DNA of 64,000 nt from Atrichornis clamosus. Lineage: Eukaryota > Chordata > Aves > Passeriformes > Menuridae. A program made the position numbers and the translations under genes. The stretch is taken from assembly GCA_013400975.1 (NCBI GenBank), contig WBMZ01015612.1:1-64000 (forward strand), read 5' to 3'. The notes below the pieces were generated by a model, which saw only the letters and a program-made list of their open reading frames with translations, was not told where the DNA came from and ran no database searches. This document shows, in pieces, positions 38,101 to 45,840 of the stretch (position 1 is its first letter; each line of letters begins with the position of its first letter).

Positions 38101-39174
38101 CTGCAGAGCAGGATCCTGAGCCAGAGCCTCAGATCCTTGAGGGTCTCAGCGAGGAAAGTTTCACTACCTGAAGGCAACTTGGACATTTAAAGCCCTCCAG
38201 AACCGGGTCACTAAGGCTTAAAAGCAAGTGTAAGACGCTGGTCAGCTAAATATGAAGCAGTGGTACTTCAGCACACAGGAAGTTAGACATTGCTCTAAGG
38301 ACTTAATAAACCAGCTTGACTGCAGCATCCTCTCAGCTGATGCATGCCAGTCTATCAGTATCTCACACATCTTAGTTAAAATTCCACAAGTGGTTCTAAA
38401 ATTCCATCACTGCCCAAGAGCTGCACTTTTAAGAGTTGAAGGCTGTACTTTCAAGACTGAAGTTCGTTTCTTTTGTAACTTGGGGCATTTTAGCTGTTTG
38501 CCGACTCAGTTTCCTGCGAGAAGAAAAAGAGGAACTTGTCTTGGAGAAACGAGTAGAACCGTAAAAATCCAAGCGTTTTTTCAAATCCAATTAGGCTAAA
38601 TTAATTTGAATGGTATAATTATCAGCCTTCAAGCAAAACAGCAGCACTCCAAGAGCTCTGCAGATCTCACCAGAGCCTGACAAAAGGAATCCGGCACAAG
38701 TCACCGGGAGGCAGCAGCACAGGTTCCCCGCCCTGCTCTAGGGAAAGCCGCCGCCCGCGGCGACTCGGGCCGGGCAGGCCGGGATGAGACCCCGGACGGC
38801 CCCGCGATGAGCCCCCCGGGACGGGCAGCAGAACCCTGCGGCCCCGCCTGACCCACCGCCTGCGGGGAGGGGTCGGCGGGACGTCCCGGCGGGCTCCCAC
38901 CGCCCACAGCCACCTCAAACCCCCTCCTGAGGGGCAAAGCCGCCCCCGGCAGCCGCCCCCCGCCCGGGGGTATCCGCCCGCGGCCCCCGCCATCTCCCGC
39001 TCACTTCGGGGGCGGCCTGCTCCTCCCGCCGCGGGCAGGACCCAGCCCGTCCCGCACCGGGGAGCGGCGGAAGCCACACACGGGGGCGCCCCGGGAGCGA
39101 CTGAGCCCCCCGGCTCCCGCGGCCCCGGCCCCTCCCGGCCCCTCACCCGGGCTCCCCCCCTCACCTTCCGCCAT
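10973..39174 (-). CDS. ANKFY1: Rabankyrin-5: ankyrin repeat and FYVE domain protein, complete (25 coding exons)
   Basis: Twenty-five GT-AG-bounded exons join to 3507 nt, or 1168 residues plus TAG (human 1169), with every phase closing correctly. Domains in order: an N-terminal coiled coil (about 5-45); a BTB domain (about 68-165) with an adjoining BACK-like helical region; about 20 ankyrin repeats (about 215-1090); and a C-terminal FYVE zinc finger (about 1103-1162). The FYVE finger has zinc ligands C1109, C1112, C1125, C1128, C1133, C1136, C1155 and C1158, and the PI3P-binding basic motif RKHHCRHCG. NPFED at 421-425 is the known EHD1-binding motif. Family knowledge: a Rab5 effector on early endosomes and macropinosomes that promotes endosome fusion and retromer-linked traffic. 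The start matches the human MAEEEVAKLEKH. It is convergent with CYB5D2 and downstream of UBE2G1 in the same direction. No break or missing residue was seen. Confidence 0.98.
11860..12275 (+). repeat. Possible LTR-like dispersed repeat in ANKFY1 intron 24
   Basis: The stretch lies in the 1418-nt intron (11106-12523), opposite to the gene. It looks like a known dispersed avian repeat by wording only. It has AATAAA at 12214-12219 after a 'cttgtagc' stretch and then a T/G-rich tail, as at the R/U5 part of an LTR. No internal viral genes, target duplication or clear TG...CA ends were found, so the assignment is weak and the boundaries approximate. Confidence 0.3.
12524..12614 (-). CDS. ANKFY1: ANKFY1 exon 24, FYVE first half (residues 1095-1124)
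   Basis: Encodes DMLTKEPPWCDGSNCYECAA followed by KFGVTTRKHH, including zinc ligands C1109 and C1112. The donor ACTG|GTAATA splits the Cys1125 codon, so the RKHHCRHCG motif spans exons 24 and 25. Confidence 0.97.
13103..13249 (-). CDS. ANKFY1: ANKFY1 exon 23 (residues 1046-1094)
   Basis: Encodes the last ankyrin repeat (VLLLAYMKGNANLCRAIVRA) and GVNIFNYQVATKQLLFRLL, the linker into the FYVE finger. Followed by a 488-nt intron with nothing recognisable. Confidence 0.97.
13467..13591 (-). CDS. ANKFY1: ANKFY1 exon 22 (residues 1004-1045)
   Basis: Ankyrin repeat GQSPMHILGQYGKDNAAAIC, followed by DLFLECMPEYPLDKPDAEGN. The acceptor is TTTTCCCCAG and the donor ACAG|GTAGGT. A 217-nt intron follows. 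Confidence 0.97.
13914..14004 (-). CDS. ANKFY1: ANKFY1 exon 21 (residues 974-1003)
   Basis: Ankyrin repeat ALHLAVMHGRLNNIRVLLTE, then CNVDAEAFNI. The acceptor has a T-rich tract (GTTTTTTACATTTCAG). A 322-nt intron follows. Confidence 0.97.
14287..14434 (-). CDS. ANKFY1: ANKFY1 exon 20 (residues 925-973)
   Basis: Begins LLAGAQVNELTKHRQTALHL and continues as an ankyrin repeat to VDFAAVDENGNN. A second AG at CTTGCAG inside the exon was rejected because it would delete conserved residues. A 282-nt intron follows. Confidence 0.96.
14847..15023 (-). CDS. ANKFY1: ANKFY1 exon 19 (residues 866-924)
   Basis: Two ankyrin repeats: VDNKGRNFLHVAVQNSDIES and SKLTPLHLAVQAGSEIIVRN. The donor is CTG|GTGCGT. 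A 412-nt intron follows. Confidence 0.97.
15455..15622 (-). mobile_element. CR1 LINE 3' end in ANKFY1 intron 18
   Basis: The plus strand reads 'agaaccatagaacagtttgggttagaagggacc', 'ccaccccctgccacgggcagggtcacc' and 'ttgctccaagccccgtccaacctggcc', which is the reverse complement of a CR1 tail. It is in the same orientation as ANKFY1, inside the 1240-nt intron 18. Confidence 0.92.
16264..16464 (-). CDS. ANKFY1: ANKFY1 exon 18 (residues 799-865)
   Basis: An exon of exactly 67 codons encoding DAEGRTPIHVAISNQHNVII and DRQGMTPFACAMTYKNNKAA, two ankyrin repeats. The acceptor is CTTCCTTCTAG and the donor CAG|GTAAGC. Confidence 0.97.
17408..17564 (-). CDS. ANKFY1: ANKFY1 exon 17 (residues 746-798)
   Basis: Starts SGCDVNSPRKPGPNGEGEEE, an acidic loop also present in human, then ankyrin repeat DGQTPLHLAACWGLEEVIQC. 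The donor is CAG|GTATGT. A 943-nt intron without recognisable elements follows. Confidence 0.97.
17898..18016 (-). CDS. ANKFY1: ANKFY1 exon 16 (residues 707-745)
   Basis: Encodes VRHGCDSTCWGSGPSGCSQT and LLHRAIDENSEQIACFLIR. The acceptor is CTCCTTCCAG and the donor CGCAG|GTCAGA. A 333-nt intron follows. Confidence 0.97.
19160..19328 (-). CDS. ANKFY1: ANKFY1 exon 15 (residues 650-706)
   Basis: Ankyrin repeats GETALQLAIQNQLPLVVDAI and KGNPPLWLALENNLEDIAST. Ends at CTG|GTAAGA in phase 0. A 1143-nt intron follows. Confidence 0.97.
20235..20388 (-). CDS. ANKFY1: ANKFY1 exon 14 (residues 599-649)
   Basis: Encodes MHTIAAQLLGSGASINDTMS and DGQTLLHMAIQRQDSKSALF, ending HQADINV. The acceptor is CTCCCCAG and the donor TCAG|GTAAGA. 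A 906-nt intron follows. Confidence 0.97.
20756..20854 (-). CDS. ANKFY1: ANKFY1 exon 13 (residues 566-598)
   Basis: Encodes ANALHATNNLQIIPDFSLKD and SRDQTVLGLALWT, the start of an ankyrin repeat finished by the next exon. A 367-nt intron follows. Confidence 0.97.
21791..22016 (-). CDS. ANKFY1: ANKFY1 exon 12 (residues 491-565)
   Basis: The largest exon (226 nt). Encodes GETPLHTACRHGLANLTAEL, a variable linker (EALPGQKDASVPPSAE) and LQTPLHMAIAYNHPDVVSVI. The linker is where it differs most from the remembered human sequence. A 936-nt intron follows. Confidence 0.97.
22403..22500 (-). CDS. ANKFY1: ANKFY1 exon 11 (residues 458-490)
   Basis: Ankyrin repeat NCLLQRAAGAGNEAASLFLA, then THGAKVNHQNKW. 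The acceptor is TTTTCTTTAG and the donor TGG|GTAAAA. A 386-nt intron follows. Confidence 0.97.
22924..23123 (-). CDS. ANKFY1: ANKFY1 exon 10 with NPFED motif (residues 391-457)
   Basis: Encodes LDLELKDHEGSTALWLAVQY, then SVNPFEDAPVVNGTSFDENS. NPFED at 421-425 is the EH-domain ligand known to bind EHD1 in human Rabankyrin-5. It lies in a loop within the repeat array. A 423-nt intron follows. Confidence 0.97.
23867..23935 (-). CDS. ANKFY1: ANKFY1 exon 9 (residues 368-390)
   Basis: The smallest internal exon (69 nt), encoding TPLHVSIVVRNEPVFSQLLQ and CK. It is a multiple of three, so skipping it would keep frame. The donor is AGCA|GTAAGT. A 743-nt intron follows. Confidence 0.96.
24663..24867 (-). 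CDS. ANKFY1: ANKFY1 exon 8 (residues 300-367)
   Basis: Encodes GDKFSANFLIKNGARVNAAT, QETPLHLVASYSPKKHLPDV and SLLQAGANPNMQDNKG, the first well-formed ankyrin repeats. A 727-nt intron follows. Confidence 0.97.
26899..27064 (-). CDS. ANKFY1: ANKFY1 exon 7 (residues 245-299)
   Basis: Encodes NGDLALDLALAQRLESIATT and KRGWSLLHKAIQR. The acceptor is TTTATGTTGCAG and the donor GAG|GTAAGT. A 2031-nt intron (24868-26898) with no recognisable element follows. Confidence 0.97.
27536..27685 (-). CDS. ANKFY1: ANKFY1 exon 6 (residues 195-244)
   Basis: Exactly 50 codons: DDLRKEDFSSMSAQLLYKMF closes the BACK-like region, and EYPLHKAIKVEREDVVFLYL begins the ankyrin array. A 471-nt intron follows. Confidence 0.97.
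28850..28973 (-). CDS. ANKFY1: ANKFY1 exon 5 (residues 153-194)
   Basis: Encodes CEKGVMSLVNVRNCIRFYQT and AEELSASTLLNYCAEIIASH, the end of the BTB domain and the helical BACK-like part. The donor is TGG|GTGAGT. A 1164-nt intron follows. Confidence 0.97.
29318..29546 (+). mobile_element. CR1 LINE 3' end in ANKFY1 intron 4, antisense
   Basis: Has 'aggttggatattaggaaaaatgtctttactgaaagggtggtcaggcactg', 'ctgcccagggcagtggtggagtcaccatccctgg', and closes 'attccattattcaatgattctat'. It is plus-oriented, opposite to ANKFY1, in the 1455-nt intron 28974-30428. Confidence 0.92.
30429..30564 (-). CDS. ANKFY1: ANKFY1 exon 4 (residues 108-152)
   Basis: Second half of the BTB domain: DPEVTMAMLRWIYTDELELR and FLTELMKLANKFQLQLLRE. 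The acceptor is CCCTGTACCAG and the donor AAAG|GTGAGT. Confidence 0.97.
32856..32974 (-). CDS. ANKFY1: ANKFY1 exon 3 (residues 68-107)
   Basis: First half of the BTB domain: SDLKIKVGDKHISAHKFVLA and SLANLASTEELDLS. The HKFVLAARS segment is the BTB signature. A 2291-nt intron (30565-32855) follows. It holds no exon, only a short motif at 30825 shared in inverted form with 35665. Confidence 0.97.
34483..34675 (-). CDS. ANKFY1: ANKFY1 exon 2, coiled coil (residues 4-67)
   Basis: Encodes EVAKLEKHLMLLRQEYVKLQ with leucines at heptad spacing, then FISRLLAIVAELYQQEQY leading into the BTB domain. The acceptor is GCCTTGCAG and the donor ACAG|GTAAGG. A 1508-nt intron (32975-34482) without recognisable elements follows. 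Confidence 0.97.
34676..39164 (-). other. ANKFY1: ANKFY1 intron 1 (4.5 kb)
   Basis: The largest intron of the gene. It contains a 35-bp tandem duplication at 35712-35781 and, at its 5' end (about 38700-39164), CpG-island sequence continuous with the promoter. No exon, CR1 element or RNA gene was recognised in the rest. Confidence 0.85.
35712..35781 (+). repeat. Imperfect 35-bp tandem duplication
   Basis: Two adjacent 35-base copies start GGGAAAGTTCCTACAAG at 35712 and 35747 and differ at a few positions in their second halves. They lie in ANKFY1 intron 1. Confidence 0.85.
39165..39174 (-). CDS. ANKFY1: ANKFY1 exon 1 coding part (residues 1-3)
   Basis: Only ATG GCG GAA G is coding (MAE plus one base) before the donor G|GTGAGG at 39164. 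Joined to exon 2 it gives MAEEEVAKLEKH, matching human. A at -3 and G at +4 make a strong start context. Confidence 0.93.
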
Positions 39175-39178
39175 GTTG
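39167..39178 (-). promoter_or_regulatory. ANKFY1: TISU/YY1-like element over the ANKFY1 start codon
   Basis: The minus strand reads CAACATGGCGGA, matching 11 of 12 positions of the TISU consensus SAASATGGCGGC. TISU elements combine a YY1 site with a start codon efficient on very short 5' UTRs (established knowledge). Here this predicts a transcription start within about 5-30 bases upstream. Confidence 0.65.
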
Positions 39179-39194
39179 GCTCCGGTGCCGCAGC

Positions 39195-39204
39195 TCTCGC
39201 GAGA
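39195..39204. promoter_or_regulatory. ANKFY1: TCTCGCGAGA palindrome, copy 1
   Basis: An exact 10-mer with 20 bases between it and the ANKFY1 ATG. This motif is the established binding site of BANP (and was earlier linked to ZBTB33/Kaiso), which activates CpG-island promoters when the site is unmethylated. Confidence 0.8.
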
Positions 39205-39237
39205 GTCGCCGCCCGCCCCAGCGCCAGAGCGCGGCGG

Positions 39238-39247
39238 TCTCGCGAGA
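39238..39247. promoter_or_regulatory. ANKFY1: TCTCGCGAGA palindrome, copy 2
   Basis: A second exact copy, 43 bases upstream of the first measured start to start, or about four helical turns. Two copies so close together in one promoter strongly suggest real use of the motif. Confidence 0.8.
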
Positions 39248-39300
39248 GCAGCGCAGCAGCGCCCGCACCGGCCGTGCTGCCGGGACAGAGCCGCTGGCTG

Positions 39301-39340
39301 CGCGTTATCCCGCCTTATCCCCCTTTATCCCGCCTTATTC
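39301..39340 (+). repeat. Four-copy 10-bp array of TTATCC/TTATTC
   Basis: Blocks CGCGTTATCC, CGCCTTATCC, CCCTTTATCC and CGCCTTATTC follow one another without gaps. The period of 10 matches one helical turn, so the GGATAA cores on the other strand would face one side of the DNA. It lies about 130-165 bp upstream of the ANKFY1 ATG. Confidence 0.8.
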
Positions 39341-39480
39341 CGCGGCTCCTCCCCGCTCCTCCGCCGGCACCGACAGCCGGCCGGCCGCCCCGCCCCGCCC
39401 CGCCCGGCAGCGGCAGGAGGCAGCGGGCAGTCGGGTGTAATTGTCCCGGGGATGTGCTTCCCACGTGGATGAGGCGCCCG

Positions 39481-40639
39481 GTGATCCCGGCGATCCCGGC
39501 CAGAGCCCTGTGCCGGCGGTGAACAGCAACGCGCCGAGTGGCACGGCTGGGGAACGCTGGAAGAAAACGGCCCGGCACCGGAGGAAACGCACCCGTGCAT
39601 CGCCTGCACCGCCGTCGTGCTCTGCCCTGAGCCCCGAAAGCCCCTTCTGTTCACTGGTGTCCGCACGGCTGAGGAAACCACAGCGCGGGTGTTCGGGGGC
39701 TCCTCTCCCCGCAGTGATCACTCGTAGCATCGTCACTTCAAGTCCTGGTTTTGTTTCAGAGCCAGCAATCCTGGCCACTGTGCCGCCTGGTCACTGGATG
39801 GGTGCCAGGTGGGTGAAAAGGGGTTGCGAGTCGACAGGCAATGACCAGGTACCAGCAAGAGGATCGCTTTCCCAGCCATGCTGTACAACACAGCTGCCCC
39901 TCGGCTCTTCTCGCTGCTCATCATCTCTCCTGCTTAGATGCAGCAGAAATGGCAAATACTCGATGCTGGTCCAACAGCAAAATCTTTGTTCGCTTTACAA
40001 AGCAAATTTCAATTAAATGTTTGAAGACGTTATGCACAGTATTGTTTTACAGATATAATTTTTTCTGGAATCCTTCATGAAGTGACCTTTGAAAAGTTGC
40101 TCTGCATCACGTCTGTTTTCTGTGCCTGTTGGATGAAACAGCAAATCCAGAACTGGGCCCAGGACAGCCACAGACTGTAGTTTTCTAGATACACCATGCA
40201 ACAACCTGTCTCATTTTGCACAGCTTGATGACAACTGTGTATGACTTTGCTGCATAACAAATTACATCACTGCTTATGGTGCTATTGATCCTCTTGAGAA
40301 AACTGAGGAAACAGTTACTGCTCCCTGATCAGGTTTAGTTTAATTTCTCAGTAACAACAAGAGATCAGATTTCAAACTACTGCTATGTTTTGCATCAAGG
40401 GAATTCTGTCTCCTCTGAGGATTTTCATGGGCAGGAAGTTATTGTATGACAGTTTCTCTTTAAACCCCAAACAGCTCGATTTGGTTTGAAATCGTTTGTG
40501 CTGCTTCTGAAGAGACTCGTGGTGCTGCTCTGTGTGCAGTGATGGCACCGCCCCAAGAGCAGTGCACCAGATGGTACAGCCGCAGTGGAGTCCACCCCCC
40601 ATGGGCCTGCCAAAGCCCGAAATACACTTCTAGTCACTT
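39481..40639. other. Intergenic region between ANKFY1 5' end and UBE2G1 3' end
   Basis: About 1.2 kb of non-repetitive sequence falling from GC-rich to AT-rich. Open frames here (for example 39441-40016 plus) lack recognisable domains, and codon bias looks driven by GC content. No gene is supported. Confidence 0.6.
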
Positions 40640-43600
40640 CAGAATTCACGCTCTCTGTTTATTGATCATCCAGTCTCAATAAGCCTTTTCAGCCATTACA
40701 GCAGGAGGAATTTTAGACAGTTGACAGCCCTTCTGATTTTTAGGAATCTTCTCTGGTGCAGTATGGAGCAATATAAAAAAGGAATTAGGATGGCCACACT
40801 ACTTAGACGTTTACTAATATTGGATGCTTTTCCTTTCCCCCGGTGATGCAACGATATCTGGAACACAGGACACGGTGCTGGGGGAAAAATCAGCTCAAAC
40901 CCCTGGAGAACCAGCAGTTCAACTGAGCATCCAAGATGCCAACATCCTGCACGAATCAAACCAGATACAAGATCTTGGTGCAAGGAAAACTCTGTAATGC
41001 TGGGTTTCTTCCTTGTTCACCAATAATCCTTGTACTTCTCGTCCATATTGCAGCTCCTCAGTTGTGTTCTCATCTGGTTGTATCAGTAACACTCACAGCC
41101 TTCCACCAGTGCCCCTTTCAGTGTGGGGCAGGAACAAACAAAAAGCCAACTGTGATCACAGAGAAGTGACACAGGCCATTTCCTTGCCTGCCAGAGGCTT
41201 CCTACAACCTGGACACTTGGCACCAGACCCTGAGCTGCCTCTTTCATTCAGTCACTAGGCATTAGCCATACCTGCAGCTTGGACATCTTAGCAGTATCCC
41301 CACAGTAATGCTCCTTCCTTTGGAATATCTGGGTCATGTGGGACCACAAACCATCTGGGTAAGCCAAATACATATTTGAATTTACAAAGAGAGCAATGAG
41401 TAGTGCTGTGGAATTCCTAGTTCTTCCATAGCACTCTGAAGCAAGACTAACATTTCCAGGCTTACCCCCTGAAGAACAAGCAAGCAGCAATTCTGGAGAG
41501 CAGAGAAATAAAGCTGTGAACTATTTTGTGAAGTTACAGGTGAGACCATGGTGAGCTGTGTGTGCTACTTAGGAAGACAAAACAGACACCACTGTTGAAC
41601 TTGCTGAAAGAAAGGGCAGGCTGTGGGAAAAGAATTCCACTACTAGGTTTACAAAGATTAGCTTCTTTCCAGTGTTGGTTTTTTTTTTTTTTTTAATGGA
41701 AAGAGAGGCACCATGCCACTGTAATTCTGCACAGTCCCAACTCTAAGTGGAAAAGAACAGTCAGCTGGTGAGAAAGAAACCTGCTCTGAAGACCTTTGGA
41801 CAAGTCCTCCCATAGGAACTCAGATCAGCTCTGGGGTCTGGGCACTGAAGTACTCCACACAATTGCCTAGCTGCAGGAACAGCCTAACCAATTAAAAGCA
41901 AATTTAACTAATAATTTCACAAAATAATTCATTTCCAAATATGTAAATGTAGATGTTAAACATATTTATGTTTATCCAAGCCACCTCTAGGAGGAAGCAG
42001 TACCTTTCCTTCTAAGTCCTCTTATACTAAATGACTTTTTGTCCCAAAAGGCTGCTTTGCCTCTAATAATTGTCACCTCCTCCCACCCCAGCCCACCCCT
42101 CACAAAACCTGCAATATGTGCATTTTAGCATGTGCATGTTGCACAGCAACATGAAATCAAGTCCAGCCAGCAAATTAGGACTGAAGGCTTCTTAAAAGCT
42201 GACTCTTTGACACTGGAACCCTTGATTTATTAGTAGCTTATGCTGTGCTGCGAGAAGAAAACAGTCAAGTAGCTGCAAGATTCTGTAGAAAGTTTCTATG
42301 GTCAAAGGCTTGAAAACTCTTTGCTAGCAGATACTCTGAGATGGTTACAATAGGGAGAAAGGTGTGTTTTGTTTGCTCTTCCATTATTCAAGATGAAGCA
42401 CAGCATGTGAAGTTCCTCAAGTGTTTGCTCCTGTTGTGTTTTTGAAGATGTTCAGTAAGTTGTGCTCCAACTACAGGTGCCCTTCCTGTTGTGATACTCA
42501 AGACAGTAAGTTTGACACATTATTATTGGAAAAAATTATATTTTGGAAGAACTCACTACAGAAGGTGACAGAATTCCAAAAATCAAATTACATGAAAATA
42601 TACATCGCGATTTTCTTTGTACATTAGGTGAGGAAAACTTTGAAGTAGAAGGCAAAGCAGATGAAGGGCCACAGAAGAGAGTAAAGGAGGGAAACTATTT
42701 TTGATACCAAACCCAGAAGTTAGTCATTTGAAAGCCTACAGATGTGCATGCTTGAACTCAACCTTGAGAAAAAACAAGCCTCCCCCACACACACCCCACC
42801 CCACAAACAGGCAATGAAAAAGGCAAAACAAAAATTTCACCCATAAAAAGCAGCTCATTCCTATCTTGGACTAACTTAGTCAACCAAACTTCCAAGTGAA
42901 AGCACTCAAGTCCTTGGAAGTTAAAAATCCATCAGGCTGCTCAAGGGTGCTCCATGGCCAGTTTTATTGCTATACCCAATTCAAGAAGGATGAGTAATTG
43001 GGTTTAAAAAAGGGGTGGGAAGAAAAAAGCACCTTTGAGACTACAAAGGTCATCATAAAAGAAGACACAAGTAATTGATAGCAAGTCCTTTCAGGGTTTA
43101 ATTAGGAAAATTTTAAGTTCTGATGGGGGAAATAAAAGGGTGCACATTTTCAAAAACCAAAAAAAAAAAGAGATACTAAACTTTAATAAGCAAGAAATTT
43201 TAATTAAGCCTTGGTGGGTCAAAGGAAAATTAAAGTGGGAGGAAAAAAAAACCAAAACCAAAAAAACCAACTTTATCCTAATTGGTTTTGACATGCTTCA
43301 CAAGTTGTTGTTTGTTTTTTTTAAACTCAGGAAACAATGAATAGGGAGAGAGAAAACCTGCTAAAATCTTTAGAATTTACACAATTCTATTCCTAACTAG
43401 AGACAGCATTATTTGGTACAATGTGTATTTGTGGATGTACATGAACAGTATATATATTATCCGGATCATGTTGTGCTATGTACACATCTTTACAATTCTT
43501 CCTGAAGGTTAAAGCAGTTCATTAGATTTCAAAATGCGTAATCATCTTGTGTTGGCACTTGTTAGGTTCTTGTCAGCATTGATAACTGGCATGTTTTATT

Positions 43601-43705
43601 GCAGCCCAGTTCCAGCCAGTGTTTGCCAACTTGTAACAACAGAAGTCCAGCAATAGGTGGGTAGAGTGCAGGAAAAAAACAGTGCCATGTTTCTCAATTG
43701 GAGAC
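40640..43705 (-). other. UBE2G1: UBE2G1 non-coding last exon (3' UTR, about 3.1 kb)
   Basis: Begins at the acceptor TTTCTTTGCAG (minus strand, 43706 onward) with GTCTCCAATTGAG. From memory this, and the block at 43400-43620 (ATCCGGATAATATATATACT on the minus strand), resembles the human UBE2G1 3' UTR. Minus-strand AATAAA hexamers lie at 43600-43595, 42968-42963, 42231-42226 and 40663-40658. The last is followed by a GU-containing stretch and is taken as the distal end. The acceptor is more secure than the end. Confidence 0.65.
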
Positions 43706-45803
43706 CTGCAAAGAAATCACAGGTATTAAAATACAACCCTTCATCACCCTCCATTATTTTCAAGATGTTAATTAGTTTTTCAGTCTCAAGAAGGTAACTA
43801 TTACTTGTTCAAGAACTTCACGTACCTCTGAACAGAAGATGGATAAATCCAAACTCATCACCTGAGAAAGACTGGAGTTAGTTCAGCACACTGTGTGTCC
43901 AAGCTCAATTGTCAGACTTTCAGGCTCCTGTTACTCGTGTTTCTTGTTGAGTGCAGTGTGTAAAGTTTTGGTTATTCACATACAGGGCTGCACACTGCCA
44001 ATTTATCTTTGAAAGGTCTGTGCATCACTTACTGTGAATGGTAGGTACAACTGGCATAGCAGTGCCCAGCAAGCACTGATACCACAGCCCCCAGTCACAC
44101 TGTGCTGGTTTGAAACCAGCTGTGTGGCCATCCCTTCTCATCCAATTCCCTGTCCATTGCTCACTTGGGAGGAGTCACTGGGCTTAGAAAAGCTTTCGCC
44201 TTCCAAAAAAGCAACACAGCCAATTACTTAAAATATTTGTCACGAGCATTGTTTCACTATGGCCAAGTTCAACATGGCAACAGAGCTGAGGTTAGTTAAG
44301 GATACTCTGGAGTGTTACTCACAGTTACTCCCTTTCTCCAAGACAGGAAAAAAAATGTCAGCTGCATTAACAATTCCTACACTCCAGTTATAGGCAGTTG
44401 TACAGGACTTTCTGTTCCTTTGCTTAGTCTTTTGATAATATTAAGCATTTTTCATGCTTTATCTGTACTGGAGAAAGTTCCCTTCAAACAAAGTATTTCT
44501 GCAGAGAAGAGAGACTGCAGAATGAGTTTGTCACAGATGGAGCTTTCCCCCAACCCCCCAGTGCTTACAGAACAGTAAGAAAGGAACTCTCTCCTGTACA
44601 ACTGTGATGTAAAAAACCTAACTAGCAGAAGAATGTAGTAAGCTGCTCTGGTTCATTCAGTACAACCCCTCTGAACTACACACAGTGCCATATTTCTGTC
44701 CCTATGAGTTATGGATGCTGTAGATAATCAGTAAATATGGATTTGGACTTCTCCAGCCAAATGGGTCAGAGGAGTTTGTGTCAAACCAACCACTAAGAAA
44801 AGGCAGCTTCAACATGAAGCTCTGTTTTGCTTTGAAAAGCAAGAGTGGGAAATTATTAGCTCATGGAGGAAGTTTTTCCTTGGCATACCCAAGATAAAGT
44901 GACCAAAGGCCAGGGATTTAAGGGCCATGTTTTAAAACAGAGCTTTCTAAAAGAGGTTATTAAAAAAAAAGCCCCATTAAAACTGAGATGGGATTGTGTA
45001 AATTAGAATAAGTATCTTGAGTCAGAAGCTCTTTAACAGGGTGGCATAAAATGCAAATATCACATCAGCTGCTCTCAGGTCAAAACTTGTCCAGGCTCTC
45101 AGATATGCCACAGTTCAGTTTCCAAGCACAACACAGTTGTTTTTCTGAAGCTATTCCCAAGCCTTCCTCACTAAAATGTTTTTTGAACTGCTGAAGAGAA
45201 CACCACCTTTGTTGATATTATTGATGGGTAATATCTCAACTTTGTCCTTTCTGCTGTGCCAGTAGATTTCCTATTAAAAGTCCCATAGATACCCAAAACA
45301 AACCCTTCCTGACAACCTCACTGAAGCCTCATTTAAAACCTACGTGTGACATGCCACCAACATCTGCAAGATAATCTGCAACTCCTGAGATAGCAAGACT
45401 TTTAAGATGCTTTTAAGATTCTAACAAGTGTTCTTCACAATAATGAATATGAAAGAATTATCACCCCCTTCTGTTACAGCTCCAGTAACCTCTAAGCGCC
45501 ATTAATAAAGCAGGATGAGTTCTGACAGAGAAGTTCAACTTCTGAACAGCATAAAATGCAAGAGTACAAGAGAAGTTCCCCAATTTTGGCAGAAGGGGCT
45601 GTCAACTGCATTTAATTCTTTTAGTCTTTAGTACTGCATACAGCCAAAGAGTTCCACTGAGACCACGTAGCTGAGAAGAAGGTTTGGGATTTTCCTTTTG
45701 CTTTTGAGGGGAGGGCAGGGGGGGAAAAAAAAAAAAGTTCAGCAACACTTATGTAGGAAATCCTCAACTTAGGTAACTGACTTGTCTTGAGAAGGATACT
45801 TAC
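43706..45803 (-). other. UBE2G1: Intron within the UBE2G1 3' UTR
   Basis: Thirty-seven bases after the UBE2G1 stop codon the minus strand reads TTTTTTCAGG|GTAAGTATCC, a near-perfect donor. A good acceptor lies at 43706. The human gene also has a non-coding final exon (from memory). No other feature was seen inside its 2.1 kb. Confidence 0.7.
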
Positions 45804-45840
45804 CCTGAAAAAAGTGAAGCTACTAGCTGCTGAATAAGTG

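Larger units (their letters stand above)
38700..39480. promoter_or_regulatory. ANKFY1: ANKFY1 CpG island and promoter
   Basis: About 780 bp of dense CpG and GC-rich sequence surrounds the ANKFY1 start codon, in an otherwise AT-rich region. It has no TATA box. It includes two TCTCGCGAGA palindromes, a TISU-like start and a 10-bp-phased TTATCC array, listed separately. Confidence 0.85.

Noticed and set aside
39441..40016. 191-residue plus-strand frame beside the ANKFY1 promoter
   Set aside because: Length is explained by GC-rich, stop-poor CpG-island sequence. No domain is recognisable. A divergent non-coding transcript is possible but not supported by sequence alone.
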